From: Microlunatus kandeliicorticis
GTDB taxonomy: Bacteria > Actinomycetota > Actinomycetes > Propionibacteriales > Propionibacteriaceae
DNA length: 64,000 nt
NCBI RefSeq assembly: GCF_014137855.1
Contig: NZ_JACGWT010000002.1
Location: forward strand, 744,001-808,000
Direction of reading: 5' to 3'
In this document: piece after piece, positions 33,369 to 42,888 of the stretch
Layout: the number at the start of each line of letters is the position of its first letter
Position numbering within the stretch: the first letter of the stretch is position 1
Program-made: the position numbers and the translations under genes
Notes under the pieces: generated by a model
What the model was told of the DNA's origin: nothing
The model's input: the letters and a program-made list of their open reading frames with translations, nothing else
The model's database searches: none

Positions 33369-34136
33369 TCAGAACAGGGTGAACCCGCCGTCGATCTTGA
33401 CGATCGAGCCGGTCATGAAGCTGGACGCGTCGCTGGCCAGGAAGATCGCCGCCGGCCCGAGCTCGTGCGGCAGTCCGTACCGCTTCATCGGGGAGGGGTC
33501 GACGACGAACGGGGTGAACTCGGGCTGGTCCACCGGCGACATCTCGGTGAGGAAGTAGCCGGGGGCGATGGCGTTCACCCGGATGCCGTAGGGCGCCCAC
33601 TCCGCCGCGAGTCCCTCGGTCATGTGGTGGACCGCCGCCTTCGACGTCAGGTAGGAGATCTGCCACCGCGGCTGGTTGACGATCTGCGCGGACATCGAGC
33701 CGATGTTGACGATCGCGCCGCCACCGCGCTCGGCCATCCGCCGGGCGACCGCGCGGCTGCAGAACCAGACGCCGTCGACGTTCACCGACATCACCGAACG
33801 CCAGACGTCGTCGGCGGCCTCGAAGGCGGTCGCGCCGACCCCGATCCCGGCGTTGTTGAGCAGGATGTCGATCGCGCCGAACTCCTCGCTCACCTGGGCG
33901 ACCGCGCGCTCGACGTCGTCGACGTCGGAGACCTCGAGCTGGACGCCGTAGGCCCGGATGCCGGTCGCCTCGAGCTCGGCGGCCGCCGCCTGCGCGCCGG
34001 CCAGTGTGGTCGCGCTGACCGCGACGGCGGCGCCGGCCTCGCCCAACGCCTGGGCCATCGCTCGGCCGAGCCCGCGGCTGCCCCCGGTGACCAGGGCGGT
34101 CTTGCCGGCCAGGGAGAAGGTGTCGAGTGCGCCCAT
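33369..34136 (-). CDS. SDR-family oxidoreductase, gluconate 5-dehydrogenase-like
   Basis: 255 residues, a classical SDR. TGGSRGLGRA at 18-27 binds NAD(P), NNAG near 93, catalytic Ser in IGSMSAQIV, and YLTSKAA (YxxxK). The C-terminal MKRYGLPHELGPAAIFLASDASSFMTGSIVKIDGG pattern is that of KduD/Ga5DH-like enzymes. It precedes the Gfo/Idh gene and likely acts in the same sugar-acid pathway (inference). Confidence 0.92.
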   Translation of the reverse strand: MGALDTFSLAGKTALVTGGSRGLGRAMAQALGEAGAAVAVSATTLAGAQAAAAELEATGIRAYGVQLEVSDVDDVERAVAQVSEEFGAIDILLNNAGIGVGATAFEAADDVWRSVMSVNVDGVWFCSRAVARRMAERGGGAIVNIGSMSAQIVNQPRWQISYLTSKAAVHHMTEGLAAEWAPYGIRVNAIAPGYFLTEMSPVDQPEFTPFVVDPSPMKRYGLPHELGPAAIFLASDASSFMTGSIVKIDGGFTLF

Positions 34137-34291
34137 GGTTGGTCCCTCCGGGGCCGGCGGCGGATGAGGTCGGAGCGCGGCCCGTCCCTGGGCGCGCGTC
34201 CGATCGTGACGGTGCCGGGGAGCCTACCGAGCGCCGGCGGCGCCCCGCGGTCGGCCACCGTCCGTCGGGTGATCGACGCCGCGGGAGGCGG

Positions 34292-35272
34292 CTAGCCGAG
34301 GCGGCGCAGGGCGCGCTCGACCACGACCTCCAGCCGCGCCGTCATCCCGGTGGCGTCCACCGGGCGACGCCCGGCGACCTGCCGCGCGATCGCCGACGGC
34401 GCGCGGTCGTCGTGGTGGAGCAGTGCGTACAGGTCCCACCACGGCTGCAGCGTGATCCCCACCGCCACTTCGTAGCGCTGTTTCAGCTCCTCGGCCCAGA
34501 CCGGTGACCAGAGCGAGGCGAGGTAGCGGCGGCACTGGCCGACGTCGACGGCGCGCGAACCGCGGTGGATGCTGTTCCAGTCCGTCAGCCCGGTGATCCT
34601 GCCGCGCGACCACAACAGGTTGACGGGCAGGTAGTCGCCGTGCAGGAAGACGGCGGGATCCTCGGGTGGCTGCGACTCCAGGGCGTCGAAGGCGGCGCGC
34701 CAGACCGACGGGTTCCTGGCACCGGTCGGGACCCGGAACCGGCCGAGCGGGGTGATCCACGAGTCCGTCCAGGGCCGGAACGCCGGCGCGGGCAGGTCGA
34801 CGGCATGGATTCGAGCCGCGAAACGGGCGACCTCCTCGATCCACGGCCCGCGCTCGGCAGGATCCAGGTGGACGTGGCCCGGCAGCCGGGTCATCAGGAG
34901 CGAGGGCGCACCACCGGTCGCGGCGCCCGAGACGTCGGTGGCCACGATCGTGGGCACCGGGAGTCCGCTGTCGGCCACCAGCGTGAGGTGCGCGATCTCG
35001 GTCTCCAGGGCGGTTCGGAGCGCGGCGCTGCCCGCCGGGTACTGACGCAGCACCAGCACGGTGCGGGTGCGGCCCCGCTCGACCGTCAGCCGGTGCACGG
35101 CGGAGTTGACGCCACCGGTCAGCCGACGGCGGCCGACGACCCGAGCGCCCGCGCCGACAGCGGCGGCGACCCAGGCCAGCGTCTCGTCGCTGGGCCGGCG
35201 TCGGAAGAAGGCGTGCTCCCGCCAGGCGCTGTCCTCGGTCAGGTCGGGAGCGTCGTCCCCGGTGCGGGTCAC
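34292..35272 (-). CDS. Aminoglycoside phosphotransferase-family kinase
   Basis: 326 residues. The N-lobe has the TGGVNSAVHRL loop near 50, and VLVLRQYP carries a basic residue for ATP. The catalytic loop is FLHGDYLPVNLLW, followed by GLTDWN, near residues 225-245. The substrate is unknown. The GTG at 35272 overlaps the LuxR gene stop by 4 bp, so it is in the same transcript. The pairing of a large LuxR with a small-molecule kinase is unusual but not informative about function. Confidence 0.82.
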   Translation of the reverse strand: MTRTGDDAPDLTEDSAWREHAFFRRRPSDETLAWVAAAVGAGARVVGRRRLTGGVNSAVHRLTVERGRTRTVLVLRQYPAGSAALRTALETEIAHLTLVADSGLPVPTIVATDVSGAATGGAPSLLMTRLPGHVHLDPAERGPWIEEVARFAARIHAVDLPAPAFRPWTDSWITPLGRFRVPTGARNPSVWRAAFDALESQPPEDPAVFLHGDYLPVNLLWSRGRITGLTDWNSIHRGSRAVDVGQCRRYLASLWSPVWAEELKQRYEVAVGITLQPWWDLYALLHHDDRAPSAIARQVAGRRPVDATGMTARLEVVVERALRRLG

Positions 35273-38085
35273 GCCGGGCGACGCGAGGAAGACGGTCCCG
35301 GCACGCCCCGGTCCTCGCCCGTCCGCCGTTCGTCGTCGCGGTCCAGCTGCCGCAGGACGCCGGAGAGCTGCTGCCGGGAGCTGACGCCGAGCTTGGGGAA
35401 GGCGTTGTAGAGATGGACGCCGACCGTGCGCGGGGACAGGAACAGCGTCTCCCCGATCTGCCGGTTGGTGAGACCCTGCGCGGCGAGCCGGACGACCTGC
35501 CGCTCCTGGCTGGTGAGGGTCGCCCAGGCGTTGACGTCGGTGGCGGGTGCCCCGCCGACGCGGTGCAGCTCGACGCGGGTGGCCTCGGCCCAGGCCGGGG
35601 TGCCGAGCCTGTCGAAGGTGTGGAGGGCGGGAACGAGCTGGTTGCGCGCCTCCGGACCGCGGCGGTGGCGTCGCAGCAAGCGTCCGTAGTCGAGTCGCGC
35701 GTTGGCGAGCTCGAAGGGCCAGGCGGCGTGCGCGGGGTCGTCGACGACCGTGCGGTACAGCCGGTCGACGTCCTCGTCGTCGGCCAGCAGCGCGCGGGCG
35801 TGCGTGGTCACCAGGACCTGGTGGACACCCGGCGCGTCGGGCAGTGCGGCCTCGACGCCGTCGAGCAGGGCGCGGGCGTCGTCCGCCTGCCCGACTCGGA
35901 GTGCGACGGACACGGCCGGGGCGAGCGCCCGGACGGACAGCCGCAGGTGGCGGGGGCGTCCGAGCGGCTCGAAGGCCGCGCGCAGCTGGCGGTAGCGCAG
36001 GTCGTCGTCCTCGCCGTACCAGCTGTCGGCGATCGCGACCCGGACACCGATCTCGAGCGCGACGCACGAGGCGAGGTCGAGCCGGGACCAGACGTCGTCG
36101 GCGATCTCGCGAGCCTCCTGGCGGTGGCCGCGGAGGGCCGCGACGGCTGCCCTGGTGTGCTGAGCCACGGCGCGTTGGTAGTCCAGTCCCTGCGCCTCGG
36201 CGATCTCGAACAGCACCCGCGCGGCCTCGTCGGCCTCGTCGAGGGCGAAGCGGTCGGCATGGACCTGGGCCAGCGCCACCAGGACCGGGACCAGCTCCTG
36301 GGAGTGCGGCCGTTCGAGGATGGCCCGGGACTCGCGCAGCTGGGCGGCGGCGAGGTCGGGCAGGTCGAGCAACCAGGCCGCGGCCCCGAACATCATGGCG
36401 CGGAGCCCCACCACGACCGGTGGTGTGCCTGGCGGCAGCGGCGGCGCCCCCCGGACCTCCTCGAGCAGGTCGGCGGGGCGGGCAGCAGGTTCGGCGGCCG
36501 CGCGGCTCCAGACCCTCGACGCGGTGATCAACGGGTGCTCGTCGTCGCGGCGGCCGAGCCGTCGGACCCAGTCGGTCAGGAACGTCGGGTCGCCGGCGGT
36601 CTGGTAGAGCAGGACGGCCAGGCTCGTGACGGAGGCCCAGGCCGCACCGAGGTCGACGGCGGAGGACTGGACGACGGAGTCCTCGAGGGCGAGCCGGGCC
36701 GCCTCGAGATCCATCGTCTGGGTCAGGGCCGCCGCGATCACCTGCTGCGCACCGGCCCGGACGACCGGGTCCGCGGTGTCGTCGCGGACCCGGCGGGCCA
36801 GGCCGAGCTGGGCCGAGAGCCGGCCCACCGGGACAGCGACCCGCAGCAGCTCCAGCGTCCGCCGTTCGCGGGCCGCAGGCTCCGGGGTGAGCTCGATGGC
36901 GCGGCGCAGCGCCCGGGCGGCCTCGGCGTAGGCGACCCGGTCGACCGCGCGGGACGCGGCCTCGACGAGCTCGCCGGCGACCTCCTCATCGGGGGTGGCG
37001 ACCGAGGCGGCCCGGTGCCACACCCGGCGGTCGGCCTCCTCGGGATAGGCCGCGGCCAGGGCGCGGTGCGCCCGGAGGCGTTCGGCGGCGGTCGCGCAGG
37101 CGTACACCGCCTGCCGGGCCAGGGGGTGGCGGAACCGGACGCAGTTCCCGCGCACGCTGATCAGGCCCAGCCGCTCGGCCGGCTCGAGAGCTTCGACGAC
37201 CAGGTCGGCATCCATGCACCGGGCCAGCACGGCGAGGTCCTCCGCACCCGTGGCGGCGAGCAGCAGCGCCTCGCGGGTCACCGCCGGCAGGCCCGGGAGG
37301 TCGGCGGCGAACGCCTGCTCGACCCGCTCGGGGACGCCCAGGTCGTCGGGCCCCTCGGTCAGCGTCCTCGGGCCGAGACGCGAGAGCTCGACCAGGGCGA
37401 GCGGGTTGCCGGCCGCACGGCGCAGCACGTCCGGGAGTGCCTGCGCCGGCACCGGTGTGCCGGTGTCGAGGAGCACCTGACGTGCGTCGTCCTCGGCGAG
37501 GGCGCGGAGCACCACCCCGGGGAGGCTGTCGAGCTCCTCGATCGAGCGGCCACTGCGACAGGCGAGCAGCAGGGCGACCGGACCGGCCGCGAGTCGGTGG
37601 GCGAGGAAGGCGAGGATCTGCCGGCTCGTCGGGTCGAGCCACTGGGCGTCGTCGACGGCGACCAGCAGCCGCCGGTCGCCGGCGACCTCCTCGAGCCAGG
37701 TGAGGACGTCGAGGCGGAGCCCCAGCGGGGTGGCGGTCCGCACCCCGCCGTCGCCGCGGACGTGGGCCAGCAGACGGTCGCGCAGGTCGCGCCCGGCCCT
37801 GGTGTGCGGGACGGGGGCGTTGACCAGGAGCTCGCTGAGCGCCGCGAACGGCAGCGACTGGTCCGCCGTCCGACCCGAGGCGGACAGCACCTGCCAGCCC
37901 TCCTCGCGGACCAGGTCCGCGACGGTGGCCAGCAGCAACGTCTTGCCCTCTCCGGGTGCGCCGAGCACCACCGCGCAGCGAGGGGGCGAGGTCAGCAACC
38001 GTTGCAGTTCGCCGAGCTCGCGGCCGCGCCCGCGGAGCAGGCCCGCGGCGTCGGCCCATGCCCGTGCTCCCGGTGCGGTCGCCAC
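35269..38085 (-). CDS. LAL-type LuxR-family ATP-dependent regulator
   Basis: 938 residues. An N-terminal AAA-like ATPase has VVLGAPGEGKT (Walker A, about 40-50) and LLVAVDDAQWLD (Walker B, about 140-151). A long TPR-like helical region follows (about 330-840), and a C-terminal LuxR HTH (TSQERQVVRLAAQGLTNRQI; TVGVHLYNAFPKLGV). LAL regulators activate antibiotic, maltose or steroid-degradation genes in response to a ligand. It is divergent from an alpha/beta-hydrolase gene 175 bp away, its most likely target, and is followed by the overlapping kinase gene. Confidence 0.92.
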   Translation of the reverse strand: MATAPGARAWADAAGLLRGRGRELGELQRLLTSPPRCAVVLGAPGEGKTLLLATVADLVREEGWQVLSASGRTADQSLPFAALSELLVNAPVPHTRAGRDLRDRLLAHVRGDGGVRTATPLGLRLDVLTWLEEVAGDRRLLVAVDDAQWLDPTSRQILAFLAHRLAAGPVALLLACRSGRSIEELDSLPGVVLRALAEDDARQVLLDTGTPVPAQALPDVLRRAAGNPLALVELSRLGPRTLTEGPDDLGVPERVEQAFAADLPGLPAVTREALLLAATGAEDLAVLARCMDADLVVEALEPAERLGLISVRGNCVRFRHPLARQAVYACATAAERLRAHRALAAAYPEEADRRVWHRAASVATPDEEVAGELVEAASRAVDRVAYAEAARALRRAIELTPEPAARERRTLELLRVAVPVGRLSAQLGLARRVRDDTADPVVRAGAQQVIAAALTQTMDLEAARLALEDSVVQSSAVDLGAAWASVTSLAVLLYQTAGDPTFLTDWVRRLGRRDDEHPLITASRVWSRAAAEPAARPADLLEEVRGAPPLPPGTPPVVVGLRAMMFGAAAWLLDLPDLAAAQLRESRAILERPHSQELVPVLVALAQVHADRFALDEADEAARVLFEIAEAQGLDYQRAVAQHTRAAVAALRGHRQEAREIADDVWSRLDLASCVALEIGVRVAIADSWYGEDDDLRYRQLRAAFEPLGRPRHLRLSVRALAPAVSVALRVGQADDARALLDGVEAALPDAPGVHQVLVTTHARALLADDEDVDRLYRTVVDDPAHAAWPFELANARLDYGRLLRRHRRGPEARNQLVPALHTFDRLGTPAWAEATRVELHRVGGAPATDVNAWATLTSQERQVVRLAAQGLTNRQIGETLFLSPRTVGVHLYNAFPKLGVSSRQQLSGVLRQLDRDDERRTGEDRGVPGPSSSRRPA

Positions 38086-38260
38086 GGGCGAACGCTATCC
38101 GGGCCGCCCGTCGGTCACCAGGGCCGTCTACGTCACCCGGCTAAGTCACCGACCTGGACCGGCATGGCGTGGCTGGCTAGCGTCCCCGGTGTCGACCTCC
38201 GGCTCGGCGGCGCGCCGAGGCGCCGGACCCGGCCACCCACCGCCACGAAGGGATGCACCC

Positions 38261-38974
38261 ATGACCACCGTCGTCCTCGTCCACGGAGCCTTCGCCGACT
38301 CGGCGAGCTGGGCGCCCGTCACCCGGCTGCTCCTCGACGCCGGGCACGACGTCCGCGTCCCCCCGGTCCCGAACCGCAGCCTGAGCGGCGACGCGGAGTA
38401 CGTCCGCCGCTTCGTCGAACAGCTCGGCGGCCCCGTGCTGCTCGTCGGTCACTCCTACGGCGGTGCCGTGATCACCGTCGCCGGTGTCGCCGACAACGTC
38501 GTCGGTCTGGTCTACGTCGCCGGCTACGCCCTGCAGGAGGGCGAGAGCCTCGGCCAGCTGCAGGGTGGCTTCCCCGACTCCGACCTCGCGGCGAACCTGG
38601 TCTACGAGCCGTACACGCTGCCCGACGGGACGGACGGCACCGACGTGTCGGTCAGGATCGACGCCTTCCCGGCCGTGTTCGCCGCCGGCGTCGACCCGCG
38701 GACCGCCGAGGTCCTCGCCGTCTCCCAGCGGCCGTTGTCCGCGCTCGCCTTCGGGGAGACCGCGACCGCGCAGGCCTGGGCGTCCAAGCCGAGCTGGGGA
38801 CTGGTGTCGGTGGAGGACCGGACCATCAACCCCGACGTCGAGCGCTTCGGTTACCGGCGCGCCGAGATGACCAAGGTGGTCGAGGTCGACGGTGCCCCGC
38901 ACCTGGTGATGCACCAGAACCCGCAGGCCGTCGTCGACCTGATCACCGAGGCCCTCGCCGGCACCGGCTCCTGA
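38261..38974 (+). CDS. Alpha/beta-hydrolase fold esterase
   Basis: 237 residues. VLVHGAFADSASW supplies the oxyanion-hole loop at 5-17, LLVGHSYGG the nucleophile elbow (Ser near 68), and PHLVMHQNP the catalytic His near 215. It is like the salicylate/methyl-ester hydrolases common in actinomycetes. No signal peptide, so cytosolic. The start at 38261 gives the normal N-terminus. It is divergent from the large LuxR and followed 89 bp later by a second esterase. Confidence 0.92.
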   Translation: MTTVVLVHGAFADSASWAPVTRLLLDAGHDVRVPPVPNRSLSGDAEYVRRFVEQLGGPVLLVGHSYGGAVITVAGVADNVVGLVYVAGYALQEGESLGQLQGGFPDSDLAANLVYEPYTLPDGTDGTDVSVRIDAFPAVFAAGVDPRTAEVLAVSQRPLSALAFGETATAQAWASKPSWGLVSVEDRTINPDVERFGYRRAEMTKVVEVDGAPHLVMHQNPQAVVDLITEALAGTGS

Positions 38975-39063
38975 CCCACCCAGCCCACGTCCGGTCGCGA
39001 CCGCCGTCACCGGACCCGTTCCGCCACCGCCCCGTCCCGCCCGTCCACCAGGAGAGGCCCGCC

Positions 39064-40026
39064 GTGCCCGCCAACCCGCACCACGTCTCGCTCGAGCCCG
39101 CTGCGCTCGCGTTCGCCGAAGCCACCGCCAACCCGCCCTTCCTCTACCAGCTGCCGCCCGAGGAGGGCCGCAAGGCCGTCGACAGCGTCCAGGACTCACC
39201 GATCGACAAACCCGACGTCGACGACCGGTGGATCACCGTGAAGGGTGGTCCCACCGGCTCGGTCCGGACCCGGATCGTCAAGCCCACGGGGGCGGTCGGC
39301 GTACTGCCGGTGATCATCTACACCCACGGTGCCGGCTGGGTCTTCGGCGACGCCCACACCCACGACCGGCTGGTGCGCGATCTGGCGGTGGGCGCCAACG
39401 CCGCCGTGGTGTTCCCCGAGTACGACCGCTCGCCGGAGGTGCGCTACCCGGTCGCGAACGAGCAGTCCTACGCGGTCGCGCGCTGGGTCGCGCAGTCCGG
39501 CGCCGAGGAGGGCCTCGACCCGAGCCGGATCGCCGTCTGCGGCGACTCGGTCGGCGGGAACATGGCCATCGCGTTGACCCTGATGGCCAAGGAGCGTGGC
39601 GATCTGGCGTTCGCCGCGCAGGTTCTGTTCTATCCCGTCACCGACGCCGGCTTCGACACCGACTCCTACCGTCGGTGGGCCGACGGCTACTGGCTCACCC
39701 GGGACGGGATGAAGTGGTTCTGGGACCAGTACACGACCAGTGAGGAGGACCGCGCGCAGATCACCGCCTCCCCGCTCCGGGCGACCCCGGAGCAGCTCGC
39801 CGGTCTTCCCCCCGCCTTGATCATCAACGCCCTCCAGGACGTGCTGCACGACGACGGCGCCGGCTACGCCGATCTGCTGCGGACCGCCGGGGTCCCCGTC
39901 ACCCACGTCACCTATTCCGCGATGGTGCACGACTTCGTCATGGTCAACTCGCTGCACGACACGCTCGCGGCGCGGGCCGCGATCGCGCAGGCCACGGCGT
40001 TCCTGGCCGCCGCGCTCGCCGGCTGA
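39064..40026 (+). CDS. Alpha/beta-hydrolase, HSL-type (family IV) esterase
   Basis: 320 residues. The oxyanion motif is YTHGAGWVFG (an HGGG variant) near 93, the nucleophile is CGDSVGGNMA (Ser near 162), the acid is QDVLHDDG and the base His VHDFVM. Family IV esterases cleave short acyl esters. The GTG follows AGGAGAGG. It probably shares a transcript with the upstream hydrolase, both under the divergent LuxR. Confidence 0.92.
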   Translation: MPANPHHVSLEPAALAFAEATANPPFLYQLPPEEGRKAVDSVQDSPIDKPDVDDRWITVKGGPTGSVRTRIVKPTGAVGVLPVIIYTHGAGWVFGDAHTHDRLVRDLAVGANAAVVFPEYDRSPEVRYPVANEQSYAVARWVAQSGAEEGLDPSRIAVCGDSVGGNMAIALTLMAKERGDLAFAAQVLFYPVTDAGFDTDSYRRWADGYWLTRDGMKWFWDQYTTSEEDRAQITASPLRATPEQLAGLPPALIINALQDVLHDDGAGYADLLRTAGVPVTHVTYSAMVHDFVMVNSLHDTLAARAAIAQATAFLAAALAG

Positions 40027-40126
40027 TCGGCCGGCCGCAGGTCGTCGAGCGCATGATCAACGGCGTCCGCGGGTCTCGAGCGCAGTCTGCCCGATCACCC
40101 CGCTCGGTCGCGGTCTGCGCCGGTGA

Positions 40127-40837
40127 TCAACTCCGCTCGGCGAGGAGCGCGAGATCGCGGGCGACGAAGCGATGGTGTTCGAGGTTCTCGGTCAGGACCG
40201 TCCGCAGGCACTGGCCCACCGTGCGCCCGCGGGCGTAGGTCGGCCACACGTCGCCGTCGGGGACCGGTGCCGTCGCCTCCAGCTCCTCGGCGGTGACGTC
40301 CGCGAGCCAGGTCGTCAGCTCGGTGCGTTGTTCGTCGCGGACCGCGACGACCGCGTCGGCGCCCGGCTCGAGGGACGGGTCGAGGCCGTAAGCACGGTGG
40401 TAGGGCTCCGCCGACGGCCCGATGCCCCACGGGGTGAAGAGCTGGGCCGAGCCGAGACAGCAGCGGCGGAACCAGGAGTCGTGGACGAAGACGAGATGCC
40501 GAAGCGTCTGCAGCACCGACCACTCCCCGTTGACGCTCTCGTGCTCGAGACCTCGAGCACGCGCCGTGCTGGTCGTCCTCTCCCACTCCGCGCCGAGCTC
40601 CCGCCACGCAGCGCGAAGATCATCGGGCCGCCCCGACCGGATCAGGACCCGGACCGGGTGACGGCGGTCGAGCTCGGCGTCGACGTAGGCCGACACGTCG
40701 ACCCCGTTGACGACCAGGTGGTCGAACGAGCCGTCGATGTCGACCCGGTCCATGATCACACCGACGAACCGGGCACGCGTGAGGTCGCACTCGCGGAACT
40801 CCGCCCCGCTCAGATCCTCCTCGACGAATCGCTGCAT
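40127..40837 (-). CDS. Pentapeptide-repeat / DinB-fold protein
   Basis: 236 residues. The first 45 residues form short pentapeptide-like repeats (LSGAEFRECDLTRARFVGVIMD). The rest has the DinB four-helix layout, with HLVFVHDSWFRR and ENLEHHRFVARD supplying possible metal-binding His. DinB-superfamily enzymes are often thiol-dependent (mycothiol or bacillithiol) metalloenzymes. Fusion to a short pentapeptide segment recurs in actinomycetes. It converges with the esterase gene and follows the S9 peptidase start region on the opposite side by 22 bp at its start. Confidence 0.78.
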   Translation of the reverse strand: MQRFVEEDLSGAEFRECDLTRARFVGVIMDRVDIDGSFDHLVVNGVDVSAYVDAELDRRHPVRVLIRSGRPDDLRAAWRELGAEWERTTSTARARGLEHESVNGEWSVLQTLRHLVFVHDSWFRRCCLGSAQLFTPWGIGPSAEPYHRAYGLDPSLEPGADAVVAVRDEQRTELTTWLADVTAEELEATAPVPDGDVWPTYARGRTVGQCLRTVLTENLEHHRFVARDLALLAERS

Positions 40838-40859
40838 GCCCTCGAACCTAGAGGTCGGC

Positions 40860-42815
40860 TCAGACGGGCAGGTGGGTGGTGAACCAGTCCACGACCCTGG
40901 TCATCAGGTCGACCTGGTGTCGATGCTCCTCGATGCCGTGCGGCTCGCGCGGATAGACCACGAGCTGGACCGGGAGGTCACGGCCGCGGAGCGCCCGCTG
41001 CATGCCGATGGACTGGCTGAGCGGCACCCGGACGTCCTCCTGGCCATGCAGCATCAGCAGCGGCGTCGTCACCTGCGTCGCGCGGGCGATGGGGGAGTGC
41101 TCGAGGCTGTGACCGGGCTGATCCGACCAGGGAGCGGCACCGGCGACGTCGGCGGAGAACGTGGGGACGTCCGACGTCATCACCATGGCCGGCCACGAGC
41201 TGACGCCGGCCCCCATCACGGCGGCGCGGAAGCGGGTGGAGTGGGTGACCGCCCACGCGGTGAGGAAGCCTCCGTTGCTCCAGCCGCCGATCCCCAGCCG
41301 CTCCGGGTCGGTGATGCCGGCCTCGACGGCGCTGGCGATCACCGCCTCGACGTCGTCGAACTCGACCCCCGGGTCGCCCAGGACGGCGGAGGCGAAGGCG
41401 TTGCCGTGCCCGGACCCGCCCCGGAAGTTGGGCAGCAGCACGGCATAGCCGGCGGCGGCCAGCAGCTGCGACCAGTCGTGCCAGGCGCAGTGCAGGTTGC
41501 GGGCCATCCGCCAGTACGGTCCTCCGTGCGGGAGCACCACCGTCGGGTGCGGGCCCGGCCGACCGCCCGTCGGCAGGACCACGACCGAGTGCAGCTCCCA
41601 CCCGTCGTCGGTCCGGCTGATCAGCTCCTGCACGGCGCCGAAGGTGATGCCCGACCATGCGGCGTGGTGGTCCGAGAGCTGGCGCAGGTCGCCGGGGACT
41701 CCGGCCCACACCTCGAGCGGCCCGGAGCCGGCGTGCACCAGGGCCGCCAGCACCGGGCCGTCGGCGGTCATGGCCACGTCGACGTCGAGGATCTCCCCGT
41801 CCGACTCCCACAGCGTCGTGGTCGCGTCCGGGCCGTCGCCGCGCCACTCCAGCCGCGTCTCTATCCCGTCCGCGATGGTGATCACCGCGGGCGCCGGGGC
41901 TCCGGGCCCCGGACTCCGCACCCCCAATGCACACAACGGTTCCTCGATCCGCGGTCCGAGGACGCGCCCGGTCGAACCCGCCGCCGCCGGCATCGTCCAC
42001 ACCGTCGCCGACGACTGCAGGCTGGTCGCCTGACGACCCAGCACGAGCAGCTCCGTCCCGTCCGCCGTCCAGCACAGGTCCTCGGCCCACGGGGCGGCCC
42101 CGACCCGCTCGACCTGCGGAGTGCCGCCGGGTTGCCCGGGATCGGCGGCGACGAGATAGACCGCGGCGTCGGTGGAGAGGTCGAGCTCGGGCTCCGGACG
42201 CGCGATGAAGGCGATCCGCGACCCGTCCGGCGACCAGGCCAGCACGGTCGGGTGCAGGTCCCCGACGGGGAGGACCACCGGGTCGCCACCGGTGACGGGC
42301 ACGGTCAGCAGCTGGTTGCGCGCCAGTCTCTCGCCGGAGACGATCGCATCGTCACGTTCCTTCTCCCGGCGCTGGTCCTCGTCGTCCGGATCGGCCGGGA
42401 CGGCCAGGGCGAGCGCGGACCCGTCGGGGGACCAGGCGATCGTCTCGACCGCCCTGCTGCGGACGACCAGCGGCTCGGCCTCGCCGCCGTCCGGATCGAT
42501 CAGGTAGAGGCCGGCCGTGCCGCGCTCGGCCCGGTCGGAGAGGAAGGCGATCCGGGAGCCGTCCGGTGACCAGCGGGGAGCGGTGTCGTTCCCGCCGCGG
42601 GTGAGCCGCCGGGCCGAATCCGGGTCGGCGACCGAGGCCGTCCACAGCCCGCTCTCCGGGTGCTCACCCGTCCTGCCGTGCGGGGCGGCGGCCCAGACGA
42701 CCCGGCCGCCGTCGCGGGAGAGCCGCACCACGGTGGGTTCCCAGGTGGTGCTGATCAGGTCGGGGGTCAACCGACCGGGGCCGGAGGCGGGGCTGCGGTC
42801 GGCCGTGGCGTCCAT
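40860..42815 (-). CDS. S9-family prolyl oligopeptidase-like peptidase
   Basis: 651 residues: a seven-bladed propeller (WSPDGSRIAF, WSPDGSALAL, WSPDGSRIAF repeats) over residues 40-400, and a C-terminal hydrolase domain. The catalytic Ser is in GGWSNGG near 500, Asp in HGQEDVRV, His in REPHGI. No signal peptide is seen. Family members cleave small peptides after Pro or act as acylaminoacyl peptidases. The ATG at 42815 is chosen as it matches the family start; the frame is open beyond. Confidence 0.92.
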   Translation of the reverse strand: MDATADRSPASGPGRLTPDLISTTWEPTVVRLSRDGGRVVWAAAPHGRTGEHPESGLWTASVADPDSARRLTRGGNDTAPRWSPDGSRIAFLSDRAERGTAGLYLIDPDGGEAEPLVVRSRAVETIAWSPDGSALALAVPADPDDEDQRREKERDDAIVSGERLARNQLLTVPVTGGDPVVLPVGDLHPTVLAWSPDGSRIAFIARPEPELDLSTDAAVYLVAADPGQPGGTPQVERVGAAPWAEDLCWTADGTELLVLGRQATSLQSSATVWTMPAAAGSTGRVLGPRIEEPLCALGVRSPGPGAPAPAVITIADGIETRLEWRGDGPDATTTLWESDGEILDVDVAMTADGPVLAALVHAGSGPLEVWAGVPGDLRQLSDHHAAWSGITFGAVQELISRTDDGWELHSVVVLPTGGRPGPHPTVVLPHGGPYWRMARNLHCAWHDWSQLLAAAGYAVLLPNFRGGSGHGNAFASAVLGDPGVEFDDVEAVIASAVEAGITDPERLGIGGWSNGGFLTAWAVTHSTRFRAAVMGAGVSSWPAMVMTSDVPTFSADVAGAAPWSDQPGHSLEHSPIARATQVTTPLLMLHGQEDVRVPLSQSIGMQRALRGRDLPVQLVVYPREPHGIEEHRHQVDLMTRVVDWFTTHLPV

Positions 42816-42888
42816 GGGCGAAATGTATTCTGCGGCTATCGGCAGCCGTCCGCGGCCCGTTCCCACCCGATCGGCTGGAAGAGGAACC

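Noticed and set aside
35413-39063. Very long plus-strand frame opposite the LuxR gene
   Set aside because: It is the high-GC shadow of the LuxR gene. Only its end, from the GTG at 39064, is a real gene.
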